A DNA stretch of 64,000 nucleotides from positions 1,689,001-1,753,000 of the forward strand of contig NZ_CP029254.1 of assembly GCF_003122365.1 (NCBI RefSeq), written 5' to 3'. Below the pieces are notes generated by a model. It ran no database searches. It was not told the DNA's origin and saw only the letters and a list, made by a program, of their open reading frames with translations. Shown piece after piece: positions 17,396-25,314 of this stretch (within the stretch, counting starts at the first letter, position 1; each line of letters begins with the position of its first letter). Origin of the DNA: Streptomyces spongiicola. Lineage in GTDB: Bacteria; Actinomycetota; Actinomycetes; Streptomycetales; Streptomycetaceae. Made by a program: the position numbers and the translations under genes.

Positions 17396-17444
17396 AGCGT
17401 GACGTGCGCCCTTCGAGCCTGCCTCGAGGCCGCTGGACGATGCT
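17396..17444. promoter_or_regulatory. Predicted bidirectional SARP promoter (oxidase / SDR-POT)
   Basis: Plus strand: TCGAGCC (17413-17419), 4 nt, TCGAGGC (17424-17430), 8 nt, -10 GATGCT (17439-17444), towards the SDR gene. Minus strand: TCGAGGC (17427-17421), 4 nt, TCGAAGG (17416-17410), 8 nt, -10 CACGCT (17401-17396), towards the oxidase. The near-palindromic heptamers let one site serve both directions. Confidence 0.65.
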
Positions 17445-17496
17445 CGCCGCGGCCGCGGCAGTCGCCCCGGCCGGGGCGCGTCGAAGGGGAGACGGG

Positions 17497-18237
17497 ATGC
17501 GGGAGAGACGATGTGCGCTGGTGACCGGCGGGTCGAGGGGGATCGGCCGCGCGGTCGCGGTCCGGCTCGCGCGGGCGGGATACGACATCGGTTTCTGCTC
17601 CCGCTCCGCGGACGGGGAGGCCCTGGAGACGGCCCGTCTCGTCGCCGGAGCCGGGGCGGCCGTCCACCACGCCGTCTGCGACGTCACCGACGCGGAGGCG
17701 GTCCGCGCTTTCACCGGTGAGGTCGAGGAGAAGCTGGGAGCGCCGCACGCGGTGGTCAACTCCGCGGGTGTGCTGCGGGACCGCCCGATGGCGCTGATGT
17801 CGCCGCACGACTGGCACTCCGTGGTCGGCACCAGCCTGGACGGGACGTTCAACGTCTGCCGTGCGGTGGTACGGGGCCTGATCACCCGCCGGGCCGGCGC
17901 CGTGGTGAACGTCTCGTCCGTCATCGGGGTGTACGGGAACCCGGGGCAGACGAACTACGCCACGGCCAAGGCGGGGCTGAACGGCCTCACCCGGGCGCTC
18001 GCCAAGGAGGTCGCCCCCTACGGCGTGCGGGTCAACGCGGTGGCACCCGGCTTCATCGACACCGACATGCTCGACGGCATGCCGGACAGGGCCCGTGCGG
18101 CGGCTGTGGGAAAGGTCGCCATGGGCCGCTTCGGCACCGCCGCGTCGGTCGCCGAACTGGTCGCGTTCCTGCTGTCGGACGCCGCCGACTACATCACCGG
18201 CCAGGTGGTGCAGATCGACGGCGGGATATCCCTGTGA
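17497..18237 (+). CDS. SDR ketoreductase (FabG-like)
   Basis: A 246-residue short-chain dehydrogenase. It has NADPH site TGGSRGIGRAVAVRLA near the N-terminus, NSAG, catalytic Ser in VVNVSSVIGVYGN, YATAKAG (Tyr-x-x-x-Lys) and the C-terminal DGGISL end. Length and motifs fit FabG-type 3-oxoacyl reductases, and polyketide ketoreductases belong to this group. ATG at 17497 follows GGGGAGACGG. It is in the SARP-driven unit with the POT transporter 10 bp downstream. Confidence 0.85.
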   Translation: MRERRCALVTGGSRGIGRAVAVRLARAGYDIGFCSRSADGEALETARLVAGAGAAVHHAVCDVTDAEAVRAFTGEVEEKLGAPHAVVNSAGVLRDRPMALMSPHDWHSVVGTSLDGTFNVCRAVVRGLITRRAGAVVNVSSVIGVYGNPGQTNYATAKAGLNGLTRALAKEVAPYGVRVNAVAPGFIDTDMLDGMPDRARAAAVGKVAMGRFGTAASVAELVAFLLSDAADYITGQVVQIDGGISL

Positions 18238-18247
18238 GGGGGCGGAC

Positions 18248-19939
18248 GTGGACGTGACCTCGCACGGTGTGCCGTCCGGCGCGGCGGCCCGGCCGCCGGG
18301 CGGCCGCGCCCCGGTGCGTGCGCTGTTCCGGGAGCGCTGGTTCAGCACCCTCTTCATGACCGACATGTGGGAGCGGTTCAGCTTCTACGGGATGCAGGCG
18401 CTGCTCTTCCTCTACGCGACCGCTCCGCGGGCGGAGGGCGGTCTCGGCTTGTCCGCCGGCACGGCCGGCGCACTCTTCGGGCTCTACGTCTCCGCCTCGT
18501 TCCTGGCCGCCATGCCCGGAGGCTGGCTCGGTGACCGGGTGCTCGGCACGCACCGGGCGATGCTGGGCGGGGCCCTGGTGATCGCGGCCGGCCATGCCTG
18601 CATGGCCGTCCCGGCGCGCTCCACCTTCTATCTCGGCCTGCTGCTGGTGGCGTGCGGGACGGGGCTGCTCAAGCCCAACCTGCCGGTCATGTTCGACCAG
18701 ATGAACCCCGGGGCCGGCAGCGCGCAGCGCCAGGCCGCGTTCTCCCTCTTCTATATGAGCATCCAGGTCAGTGCCCTGATCGGCCCGCTGGTCACCGGCG
18801 CCCTGGGCGAACGCGTCGACTGGCACCTGGGTTTCGGCGCCGCCGCGGTCGGGATGGTCTTCGGCGTAATCCAGTACCTGCATGGTGCACCGACCCTGCG
18901 CGGGGCGCGGACCGGGCCCAGCCGGCCGCTCCCGCCCGCGGAGCTGCGCCGGCTGGTGCGGGGCGCCTGGGCGGCACTGGCGGGTGCGGTGCTGCTCGCC
19001 GCGGGGGTCTGGTCGGTGGGCGGGCTGCCGCTGCACCCTGTGCTCGCGCTGTGCGGGCTGGCGTCGCTCGCGGCCCCCGTCTGGTACTTCCGGCGCCTGC
19101 TGCGCGGGGCGGACCTCGGGGAGGCGGAGCGTGCGCGCGTTCGCGGGTACCGGCGGATCTTCGTGCCGTCGGTGCTGTTCTGGGCGATGTACGGCCAGCT
19201 CGGCTCGGTCTTCAGTCTGTTCGCGCGGGAGCACACCGATCGCGGGATCGCCGGATTCACCGTTCCCGCGAGCTGGTTCCAGTCCGCGCACCCGCTCTTC
19301 CTGCTGATACTGGCCCCGCTCTTCGCCTGGCTGTGGCTGCGGATCGGGGGCGGGGCGGGAGTGCTGCGGAAGTTCTCCGCCGGACTGCTGTGCGCGGCGG
19401 CCGGGTTCGCCGTCCTCGCGACCGGGGCGTGGTTCGCGGAGGGCGGCGAGATGAAGGTGTCCGCCGTCTGGCTGCTGGGCGCGTTCCTCTGGATGTCCTG
19501 CGGCGAGCTGGTGTTCGGACCGGTCGGGCTGAGCGCCACGGCGGAGACGGCACCCGAGGGGCACCGCAGCCGCATGATGGGCCTCTTCTATCTGGGTGCC
19601 GCGCTGGGGGCCGGCCTCGGCGGTCAGCTCTCCCATCTGGTGGGCGTTCTGCCGCTGTGGGTCTATCTGGCGGGATTCGCCGCCGCTGCCGTCGTCACGG
19701 CGTCGCTGCTGTCCCGCGCGGCCGCCGGCGGGGCGACCCGGACGGCCGGCCGGGACACCGCCGGGGAAGCGGACCGGGACACCCCCGGGGAAGCGGGCCG
19801 GGAGGGCGGCGGGGAGAGCGCGGGGGCGACCGGCCCGGGAACCGGTCAGGGGACCGACCCTGGAGCCGGCCCAGGAGCCGGCCAGGGAGCCGGCCAGGGA
19901 ACCAGCCAGGGAACCAGCCAGGGGACGGCTCAAATCTGA
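18248..19939 (+). CDS. Proton-dependent oligopeptide transporter (POT/PTR2 family)
   Basis: A 563-residue membrane protein with about 12-14 hydrophobic helices. The N-terminal MTDMWERFSFYGMQALLFLY segment is the POT signature (ExxERFxYY-like), followed by the GGWLGDRVLGTHR loop and GTGLLKPNLPVMFDQ. Members import di- and tripeptides with protons. It is co-transcribed with a polyketide ketoreductase, so a substrate related to the pathway, or self-resistance, is possible. The last 70 residues are a Gly-Thr-Gln-rich repetitive tail. GTG at 18248 is the likely start, GTG 18254 an alternative. Confidence 0.85.
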   Translation: MDVTSHGVPSGAAARPPGGRAPVRALFRERWFSTLFMTDMWERFSFYGMQALLFLYATAPRAEGGLGLSAGTAGALFGLYVSASFLAAMPGGWLGDRVLGTHRAMLGGALVIAAGHACMAVPARSTFYLGLLLVACGTGLLKPNLPVMFDQMNPGAGSAQRQAAFSLFYMSIQVSALIGPLVTGALGERVDWHLGFGAAAVGMVFGVIQYLHGAPTLRGARTGPSRPLPPAELRRLVRGAWAALAGAVLLAAGVWSVGGLPLHPVLALCGLASLAAPVWYFRRLLRGADLGEAERARVRGYRRIFVPSVLFWAMYGQLGSVFSLFAREHTDRGIAGFTVPASWFQSAHPLFLLILAPLFAWLWLRIGGGAGVLRKFSAGLLCAAAGFAVLATGAWFAEGGEMKVSAVWLLGAFLWMSCGELVFGPVGLSATAETAPEGHRSRMMGLFYLGAALGAGLGGQLSHLVGVLPLWVYLAGFAAAAVVTASLLSRAAAGGATRTAGRDTAGEADRDTPGEAGREGGGESAGATGPGTGQGTDPGAGPGAGQGAGQGTSQGTSQGTAQI

Positions 19940-19941
19940 CG

Positions 19942-19984
19942 TCGAGTTGGTCTGGACTCGCTCTCAAGCCGTCATGTCCAGCAT
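19942..19984 (+). promoter_or_regulatory. Predicted SARP-dependent promoter of the minimal PKS operon
   Basis: Three heptamers at 11 bp steps: TCGAGTT (19942), TGGACTC (19953) and TCAAGCC (19964). Then come 8 nt and a -10 CAGCAT (19979-19984). The first gene starts at 20061. This promoter should drive the cyclase, cupin, KS-alpha, KS-beta, ACP, aromatase, ABM and SCP2 genes. Confidence 0.65.
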
Positions 19985-20060
19985 CGGAAACCGGCAGGCC
20001 CGACCGCTCACGGACCCGCCGCAAGCCCGACCGCTCCGGGCGCCATCCGAAGGAGTACCC

Positions 20061-20381
20061 ATGGCTCATCGCACACTCATCGTCGCGCGGATGGACCACG
20101 ACGACGCGGAGAAGGTGGCCGCGCTCTTCGCCGAGTCCGACGCGACCGGTCTGCCGCACATGATCGGGGTCCAGCGGCGCACCCTCTTCCGCTTCCACGG
20201 CCTGTACTTCCACCTGGTGGAAGCGGAGGAGCCGATCGGCGGCCGTCTCTACCAGGCCCGCAGCCACCCGCTCTACCAGGACGTCAACACCCGGCTCCAG
20301 GAGTTCATGACGCCGTACGACCCCTCCTGGCGGGAGCCGAAGGACTCCATGGCCGAGCCCTTCTACACCTGGACCCCCTGA
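20061..20381 (+). CDS. TcmI-family polyketide cyclase
   Basis: A 106-residue protein of the TcmI/WhiE-VII cyclase family (alpha+beta barrel dimer) that closes later rings of aromatic polyketides. Seen: LIVARMDHDDAEKVAALFAE, the RRTLFRFHGLYFHLVE strand pair, and HPLYQDVNTRLQEFMTPYDP followed by the terminal FYTWTP. An AAGGAG ribosome site precedes ATG 20061. Position before the cupin and ketosynthase genes is common in pentangular polyphenol clusters. Confidence 0.9.
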   Translation: MAHRTLIVARMDHDDAEKVAALFAESDATGLPHMIGVQRRTLFRFHGLYFHLVEAEEPIGGRLYQARSHPLYQDVNTRLQEFMTPYDPSWREPKDSMAEPFYTWTP

Positions 20382-20450
20382 GACGTCCGCCGCACCGTCC
20401 CGCGTCCCGCGATCCGGTCCGGGAATTCCGTCCCCACCTGTGGAGCACCT

Positions 20451-20891
20451 ATGCAGACCACCGACCTGACCAAGGTCGCCATCGACGACGTGCCGCCGAA
20501 CCGCAAGCGCGGAGGCGATCTGCGCGTCCTGCTCAGCCCCAAGACCTGCGGAGCGACCTCGGGGTTCATGGGCGTGGGCACCCTGGAGCCCGGCGAGTTC
20601 GTCTCCGAGCACTACCACCCGCACTCCGAGGAGTTCTTCCACGCCGTCCGCGGGACGGTCCTGATCCGGGTGGAGGGCCGCGAGCTCCTGCTGGAGCCCG
20701 GCGAGTCCTTCATGGTCCCGATCGGCGTGCGGCACCGCATCGAGAACCCGGGCGGCGAGCAGGCGTTCGTGGCCTTCTTCCTCAGCCCCCTCGCCCCGAG
20801 GCCCGAACTCGGCCACGTCGACTGCGAGCCCCTGCCCGGCGAGGGCACCCTGCCCGAGGTGGGGGAGGTGACATGGCCCCGCGCGCAGTGA
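20451..20891 (+). CDS. Cupin-domain polyketide cyclase-associated protein
   Basis: A 146-residue single-domain cupin. The metal motif is visible as EHYHPHSEEFFHAVRGTV (His, His, Glu, His), and motif 2 as PIGVRHRIENPG. Homologues (WhiE ORFII / TcmJ type) sit next to the minimal PKS and support correct cyclisation, though their chemistry is poorly defined. It overlaps the KS-alpha start by 19 bp, so the two are translationally linked. Confidence 0.85.
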   Translation: MQTTDLTKVAIDDVPPNRKRGGDLRVLLSPKTCGATSGFMGVGTLEPGEFVSEHYHPHSEEFFHAVRGTVLIRVEGRELLLEPGESFMVPIGVRHRIENPGGEQAFVAFFLSPLAPRPELGHVDCEPLPGEGTLPEVGEVTWPRAQ

Positions 20892-22138
20892 TCACCGGCA
20901 TCGGGGTCGTCGCCCCGGGGCAGCCCGGCCGGGAGGCGTTCTGGGAGATGATCGTCAAGGGCCGGACGGCGACCCGGCGCATCACCCTGTTCGACCCGGC
21001 GCCGTTCCGCAGCCGCATCGGGGCGGAGTGCGACTTCGATCCCGAGCGGGCCGGGCTGTCCTACCAGGAGATCCGGCGCACGGACCGGGCCGGCCGGTTC
21101 GCCCTGGTCGCGACACGGGAGGCGCTGGCCGACAGCGGGCTCGACCCGGACGGGCAGGACCCGCACCGGGTCGGCGTGAGCGTCGGCAACGGCGTCGGCA
21201 ACGCCATCTCCATGGAGCAGGAGTACCGCACGGTCAGCGACAACGGCCGCGAATGGCTGGTCGACCAGGGCTATATGAAGCCGCATCTCTACTCGTATGT
21301 GATGTCCAGTTCGCTGGCGACCGAGGTGGCGTGGGCCGCCGGGGCCGAGGGACCGGCGACCGTGGTGAGTTCGGGCTGCTGCGCGGGCATCGACGCCGTC
21401 GGCTACGCGGTCGACCTCATCCGCGAGGGTTCGGCCGACGTGATGGTCGCCGGTGCGACCGACGCCCCGATCTACCCGATCACCGTGTCCTGCTTCGACA
21501 CCCTGAGGGCCTCCTCCACCAGCAACGACGACCCGGAGCACGCCTGCCGCCCGTTCGACCGGCGGCGCAACGGGCTGGTACTGGGCGAGGGCTCGGCGGT
21601 CTTCGTGATCGAGGAGCTGGAGCACGCCCGCCGCCGGGGCGCCCGGGTCTACTGCGAGGTCGCCGGCTACTCGGCCCGCGCCAACGGCTACCACATGACG
21701 GGGCTGCGCCCCGACGGGCGGGAGATGGGCGAGGCGATCACCGCCGCGCTCGACGAGGCCCGGATCAATCCGGACGAGGTCGACTACGCCAACGCCCACG
21801 GCAGCGGCACCAGGCAGAACGACCGCCACGAGACCGCCGCCTACAAGCGGAGCCTCGGCGAGCACGCCTACCGCGTCCCGATCAGCTCCATCAAGTCCAT
21901 GGTCGGCCACTCGCTGGGCTCGATCGGCTCGATCGAGATCGCCGCCAGCGCGCTGGCGATCGACCGCGGCGCCATCCCGCCCACGGCCAACTACGAGGAG
22001 CCGGACCCGGAATGCGACCTTGACTATGTGCCGGGCACCGCCCGCGAGGCGGAACTCGACGTCGTGCTCAGCGTCGGCAGCGGTTTCGGCGGGTTCCAGA
22101 GCGCCATGGTGCTCACCTCACCGAGGAGGATCCCGTGA
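20873..22138 (+). CDS. Type II PKS ketosynthase alpha
   Basis: A 421-residue condensing enzyme that builds the poly-beta-ketone chain on the ACP with its KS-beta partner. The catalytic triad is intact: Cys169 in VSSGCCAGIDAVGYA, His in NAHGSGT (about 310) and His in KSMVGHSLGS (about 345). The nucleophile context SGCCAG differs from the usual TGCTSG. The overall sequence (STSNDDPEHACRPFDRRRNG) resembles KS-alpha of extended aromatic polyketides, but chain length cannot be read by eye. Confidence 0.95.
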   Translation: MAPRAVITGIGVVAPGQPGREAFWEMIVKGRTATRRITLFDPAPFRSRIGAECDFDPERAGLSYQEIRRTDRAGRFALVATREALADSGLDPDGQDPHRVGVSVGNGVGNAISMEQEYRTVSDNGREWLVDQGYMKPHLYSYVMSSSLATEVAWAAGAEGPATVVSSGCCAGIDAVGYAVDLIREGSADVMVAGATDAPIYPITVSCFDTLRASSTSNDDPEHACRPFDRRRNGLVLGEGSAVFVIEELEHARRRGARVYCEVAGYSARANGYHMTGLRPDGREMGEAITAALDEARINPDEVDYANAHGSGTRQNDRHETAAYKRSLGEHAYRVPISSIKSMVGHSLGSIGSIEIAASALAIDRGAIPPTANYEEPDPECDLDYVPGTAREAELDVVLSVGSGFGGFQSAMVLTSPRRIP

Positions 22139-23346
22139 GCGCCCCCGTCATCACCGGGCTGGGCGTCGTCGCGCCCAACGGGCTGGACCGCGAGGCGTGG
22201 TGGCAGGCGACCCTGGACGGGAAGTCCGGCCTCGGCCGGATCAGCCGGTTCGACCCCGGCCGCTACCCGGTGCGGGTCGCGGGCGAGGCCACCGGCTTCG
22301 ACCCGGCCGACCACGCGCCGCAGCGCCTCGTCAGCGAGACCGACGCCATGACCCAGTACGCCTTCGCCGCCACCAACGAGGCGCTGGCCGACGCGGCCGT
22401 GGCCCCGGACGCGCTCACCGACCTGGAGATGGCCGTCATCACCGCCAACTCCTCGGGCGGGGTCGAGTTCGGCCAGCGGGAGCTGCAGAAGCTGTACGCC
22501 GAGGGGCCGCAGGCGGTGGGCGCGTACATGGCCATCGCCTGGTTCTACGCCGCGACCACCGGTCAGTTGTCCATCCGGCACGGCATGCGCGGGCCGTGCG
22601 GCGTGCTGTGCTCGGAGCAGGCCGGCGGACTGGACGTGCTGGCGCAGGCCCGTCGGGTCCTCGCCAAGGGCACCCGGCTGGTGGTCTCCGGGGGCACCGA
22701 CGCCTCGCTGTCCCCTTACGGGCTGGTCTGCCAGCTCTCCAACGGCAGGCTGAGCGAGGAGCCGCGCCCGGACCGCGCGTACACGCCGTTCGACCGCACC
22801 GCGAGCGGCTACGTGCCGGGGGAGGGCGGTGCGATCCTCGTCGTGGAGGGCCGTGACGACGCCCGTGCCCGGGACGCGGCGCGGATCTACGCCGAGATCG
22901 CCGGCTACGCGGCCACCTTCGATCCCCGTCCCGGCTCGGGCCGCCCGCCCGGGCTCCGGCGGGCCGCCGAACGCGCCCTGGCCGACGCCGGAGCGGCGCC
23001 GTCGGACATCGACGTGGTCTTCGCCGACGGCTACGGCGTGCCGGAACTGGACCGTCAGGAGTCCGAGGCGATCACCGCGGTCTTCGGTCCGCGTGCGGTG
23101 CCGGTGACGGTACCCAAGACGATGACCGGCCGACTCTACGCGGGTGGCGCGGCACTCGACACGGCGGCCGCGGTCCTCGCGCTGCGCGACCAGGTGATCC
23201 CGCCGTCGGTCAACGTCCGCCCGGACCCGGAGCATCGGCTCGACATGGTGACGGACCGGCCGCGCGAGGCGCGCCTGCGAAGCGCGCTCGTCCTGTCCCG
23301 TGGCTACGGGGGTTTCAACGCCGCCGTCGTCCTGCGGACCGTGTGA
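22135..23346 (+). CDS. Type II PKS ketosynthase beta / chain length factor
   Basis: A 403-residue KS homologue that starts at a GTG overlapping the KS-alpha stop (GTGA), giving equimolar expression. The active-site cysteine is replaced by Gln162 in LCSEQAGGLDVL, the hallmark of a chain length factor, which decarboxylates malonyl-ACP and sets polyketide length. The N-terminus VITGLGVVAPNGLDREAWWQ and C-terminus LSRGYGGFNAAVVLR are typical. Confidence 0.95.
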   Translation: MSAPVITGLGVVAPNGLDREAWWQATLDGKSGLGRISRFDPGRYPVRVAGEATGFDPADHAPQRLVSETDAMTQYAFAATNEALADAAVAPDALTDLEMAVITANSSGGVEFGQRELQKLYAEGPQAVGAYMAIAWFYAATTGQLSIRHGMRGPCGVLCSEQAGGLDVLAQARRVLAKGTRLVVSGGTDASLSPYGLVCQLSNGRLSEEPRPDRAYTPFDRTASGYVPGEGGAILVVEGRDDARARDAARIYAEIAGYAATFDPRPGSGRPPGLRRAAERALADAGAAPSDIDVVFADGYGVPELDRQESEAITAVFGPRAVPVTVPKTMTGRLYAGGAALDTAAAVLALRDQVIPPSVNVRPDPEHRLDMVTDRPREARLRSALVLSRGYGGFNAAVVLRTV

Positions 23347-23709
23347 CGGCCCGGTCCGCGACCACCGCGGCATCCACCGGCCCCCGGCCCCGGTCCCGGC
23401 CCCCGGCCACCGGCGGCACCGCGTCCAGGGCGCTTCCCCGCCACGACCCGTCCCCCAGTCCCCCAAGTCCGCCCGTCCCCAAGTCCCCCAGTCCCCCAGT
23501 CCGACCGTCGGTCCGCCGGTCACCGGTTCCCAGTCCCCGAGTCCCCAGTCCCCCAGTCCGTGCCCTCGCCCACGACCCGCGCACGACTCGCCCCGAACCC
23601 GCGCACCCGCGCGCCCTCGCATGCACCCGTACCCCTTCACCCGTTCACCCGTTCACCCGTTCACCCGTGCACGCGCGCACCCTCGCAGGCACATCCCAAG
23701 GAGGAAGAG
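23347..23709. repeat. 363 bp spacer with CCCAGTCC and CACCCGTT repeats
   Basis: Within the PKS operon, between KS-beta and ACP, lies an unusually long gap. It has AGTCCCCCAGTCC-type repeats (23451-23560) and CACCCGTT repeats (23638-23665). No gene or promoter of the SARP type is seen. KS-beta and ACP genes are usually close together, so this is an expansion. It may alter ACP expression relative to the ketosynthases. Confidence 0.75.
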
Positions 23710-23961
23710 ATGAGCAGCAGCATGACCTTCGGCGACCTCAAGGCGATCATGGGCAGGTGCACCGGTGACATCGAGGAGCTCACCGAGGACCACCTCGGCA
23801 CCGCCTTCACCGACCTCGGCTACGACTCGCTCGCCGTGCTGGAGATCGCCAGCCAGATCCAGCGGGAGTACGGCCTGCAGATACCGGACGAGGCCATCGA
23901 GGACATGACCTCGCCCCAGAGCGTGATCGACTACGTCAACACCGGCCTCGCGGCGGTCTGA
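23710..23961 (+). CDS. Polyketide acyl carrier protein
   Basis: An 83-residue acidic ACP. Ser40 in FTDLGYDSLAVLEIAS is the phosphopantetheine site. A GGAGGAAGAG ribosome site precedes ATG 23710. It carries the growing chain for the KS-alpha/KS-beta pair. No phosphopantetheinyl transferase is in the window, so activation must come from elsewhere. Confidence 0.95.
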   Translation: MSSSMTFGDLKAIMGRCTGDIEELTEDHLGTAFTDLGYDSLAVLEIASQIQREYGLQIPDEAIEDMTSPQSVIDYVNTGLAAV

Positions 23962-23962
23962 C

Positions 23963-24433
23963 ATGGCCCTCACCGACAACACCGTCGTCATCGACGCGCC
24001 CATGGAACTGGTCTGGGAGATGACCAACGACGTCGGGTCCTGGCCGCAGCTGTTCTCGGAGTACGCCGGGGCCGAGATCCTCGGCCGCGACGGGAGCACC
24101 GTCCGGTTCCGGCTCACGCTCCACCCCGACGAGGACGGCAGGGTGTGGAGCTGGGTCTCCGAGCGCACGCCCGACCCGGACACCCGGACCGTGCGGGCGC
24201 GGCGGATCGAGACCGGGCCCTTCGAGCACATGGACATCTTCTGGACGTACACCGCGACCGACGGAGGTGTCGAGATGCGCTGGCGGCAGGAGTTCACCGT
24301 CCGGTCCGGACTGCCCTTCGGCGAGGAGGAGATGACCGACCGGCTGAACACCAACACCCGGCGGGAGATGCGGCGGATCAAGGCGCTGGTGGAGAAGGCC
24401 GCCGCGGAACGGGCCGCGGCGGTGCGGCCGTGA
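23963..24433 (+). CDS. Aromatase/cyclase (SRPBCC, TcmN N-terminal type)
   Basis: A 156-residue START/SRPBCC-fold protein: VVIDAPMELVWEMTNDVGSW at the N-terminus, then LFSEYAGAEILGRDG and a C-terminal helix. Single-domain members of the TcmN/WhiE-VI group fold and aromatise the first ring of non-reduced polyketides. It starts 1 bp after the ACP stop. A family-typical long pocket helix (LNTNTRREMRRIKALVEKA) is present. Confidence 0.9.
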   Translation: MALTDNTVVIDAPMELVWEMTNDVGSWPQLFSEYAGAEILGRDGSTVRFRLTLHPDEDGRVWSWVSERTPDPDTRTVRARRIETGPFEHMDIFWTYTATDGGVEMRWRQEFTVRSGLPFGEEEMTDRLNTNTRREMRRIKALVEKAAAERAAAVRP

Positions 24434-24804
24434 CGCCCTCGGTACCCGGGCTGCGCGTTCTGCTCCGTATCCGCATCGCGCCGGGGCGGGAGGCGGAGTT
24501 CGAGCAGCTGTGGCGGGATCACGCCGAGACCGTCCGCGGCTTCCCCGCCAACCACGGTCAGCAGCTGCTGAGGCTGAGCGGGGAGGAGGGCACGTACACC
24601 GTACTCACGGACTGGACGGACGAGCCGTCCTTCCGGGCCTTCGAGCGCAGTGCCGAGCAGCAGGCCTACCTCCGCCGGCTCTGGCCGATGCGCGCGGGCG
24701 GCGAGATGCAGCTCCTCGAACCGCTCCACGAACTGTCGCCGGCCCGGACGGCCGGACCGCGACCCCGACATCCCGAGACCACGACCTCCAGGAGGACCGG
24801 ATGA
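24430..24804 (+). CDS. Antibiotic biosynthesis monooxygenase (ABM) protein 1
   Basis: A 124-residue protein starting at a GTG that overlaps the upstream stop (GTGA). It contains one ABM domain (LRVLLRIRIAPGREAEFEQL to MQLLEPLHEL), the ferredoxin-like fold of cofactor-free quinone-forming monooxygenases such as TcmH/ActVA-Orf6. Similar to the protein at 29325 (shared DWTD...SF..FERS and a common C-terminal pattern), so the two are probable paralogues. A likely job is anthrone oxidation or ring closure of the polyketide. Confidence 0.8.
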   Translation: MTPSVPGLRVLLRIRIAPGREAEFEQLWRDHAETVRGFPANHGQQLLRLSGEEGTYTVLTDWTDEPSFRAFERSAEQQAYLRRLWPMRAGGEMQLLEPLHELSPARTAGPRPRHPETTTSRRTG

Positions 24805-25235
24805 GTGTGCAGCAGGAGCAGGTGGCCGAACTCGTCGACATCGTCGAGTCGGTCCCGTCCAGGCAGCTGGAAGCGGCCGTGGCGCAGCGGGAAGGCGGCC
24901 TGGACGGGGCGCTCAAGCTGATATTCGAGCTGCTGGTGTCGGAGTTCAACCCCGTCAAGGCGAAGGGGGAGAAGGGCGTCTTCCAGTTCGACATCGCCTC
25001 CGCCGAGGGGCAGAAGCTCCACTACGTGCACGTGGAGGACGGCGTCTGCCGGACCGACAAGGGGCTGCACGGGAGTCCGGACATCACCATCGGGATCAGG
25101 TTCCCGGACATGCTGGCGATGGGTGTCGGCAAACTCCCCGGCGCCAAGGCGTTCCTGACCGGGAAGCTGAAGCTGCGCGGCAGCCCGCTGATGGGCACCA
25201 GGCTCGGCGAGTGGTTCGACCACCCGGAGGTGTGA
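24801..25235 (+). CDS. SCP2 sterol-carrier-domain protein
   Basis: A 144-residue protein with an SCP2-type lipid-binding fold: VFQFDIASAEGQKLHYVHVE, PDITIGIRFPDMLAM and LPGAKAFLTGKLKLRGSPLM. Such domains bind hydrophobic ligands in a tunnel and have no known catalysis. The ATG overlaps the upstream stop (ATGA), so it is translated with the ABM protein. In this setting it could hold or hand over a greasy polyketide intermediate (inference). It is the last gene of the minimal PKS operon. Confidence 0.8.
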   Translation: MSVQQEQVAELVDIVESVPSRQLEAAVAQREGGLDGALKLIFELLVSEFNPVKAKGEKGVFQFDIASAEGQKLHYVHVEDGVCRTDKGLHGSPDITIGIRFPDMLAMGVGKLPGAKAFLTGKLKLRGSPLMGTRLGEWFDHPEV

Positions 25236-25252
25236 GGAGGGGGAGACTCGGA

Positions 25253-25284
25253 ACCGCCGCCGAACCCGAGGGCCCGGCGGCGGT
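25253..25284. terminator. Hairpin between SCP2 and SchA/CurD genes
   Basis: A 10 bp stem, ACCGCCGCCG (25253-25262) pairing with CGGCGGCGGT (25275-25284), lies in the 79 bp convergent gap. There is no T tract, as is common in Streptomyces. Confidence 0.5.
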
Positions 25285-25314
25285 CCGGTCCCGGACGGGC
25301 GGCGGCGGCCGGCG

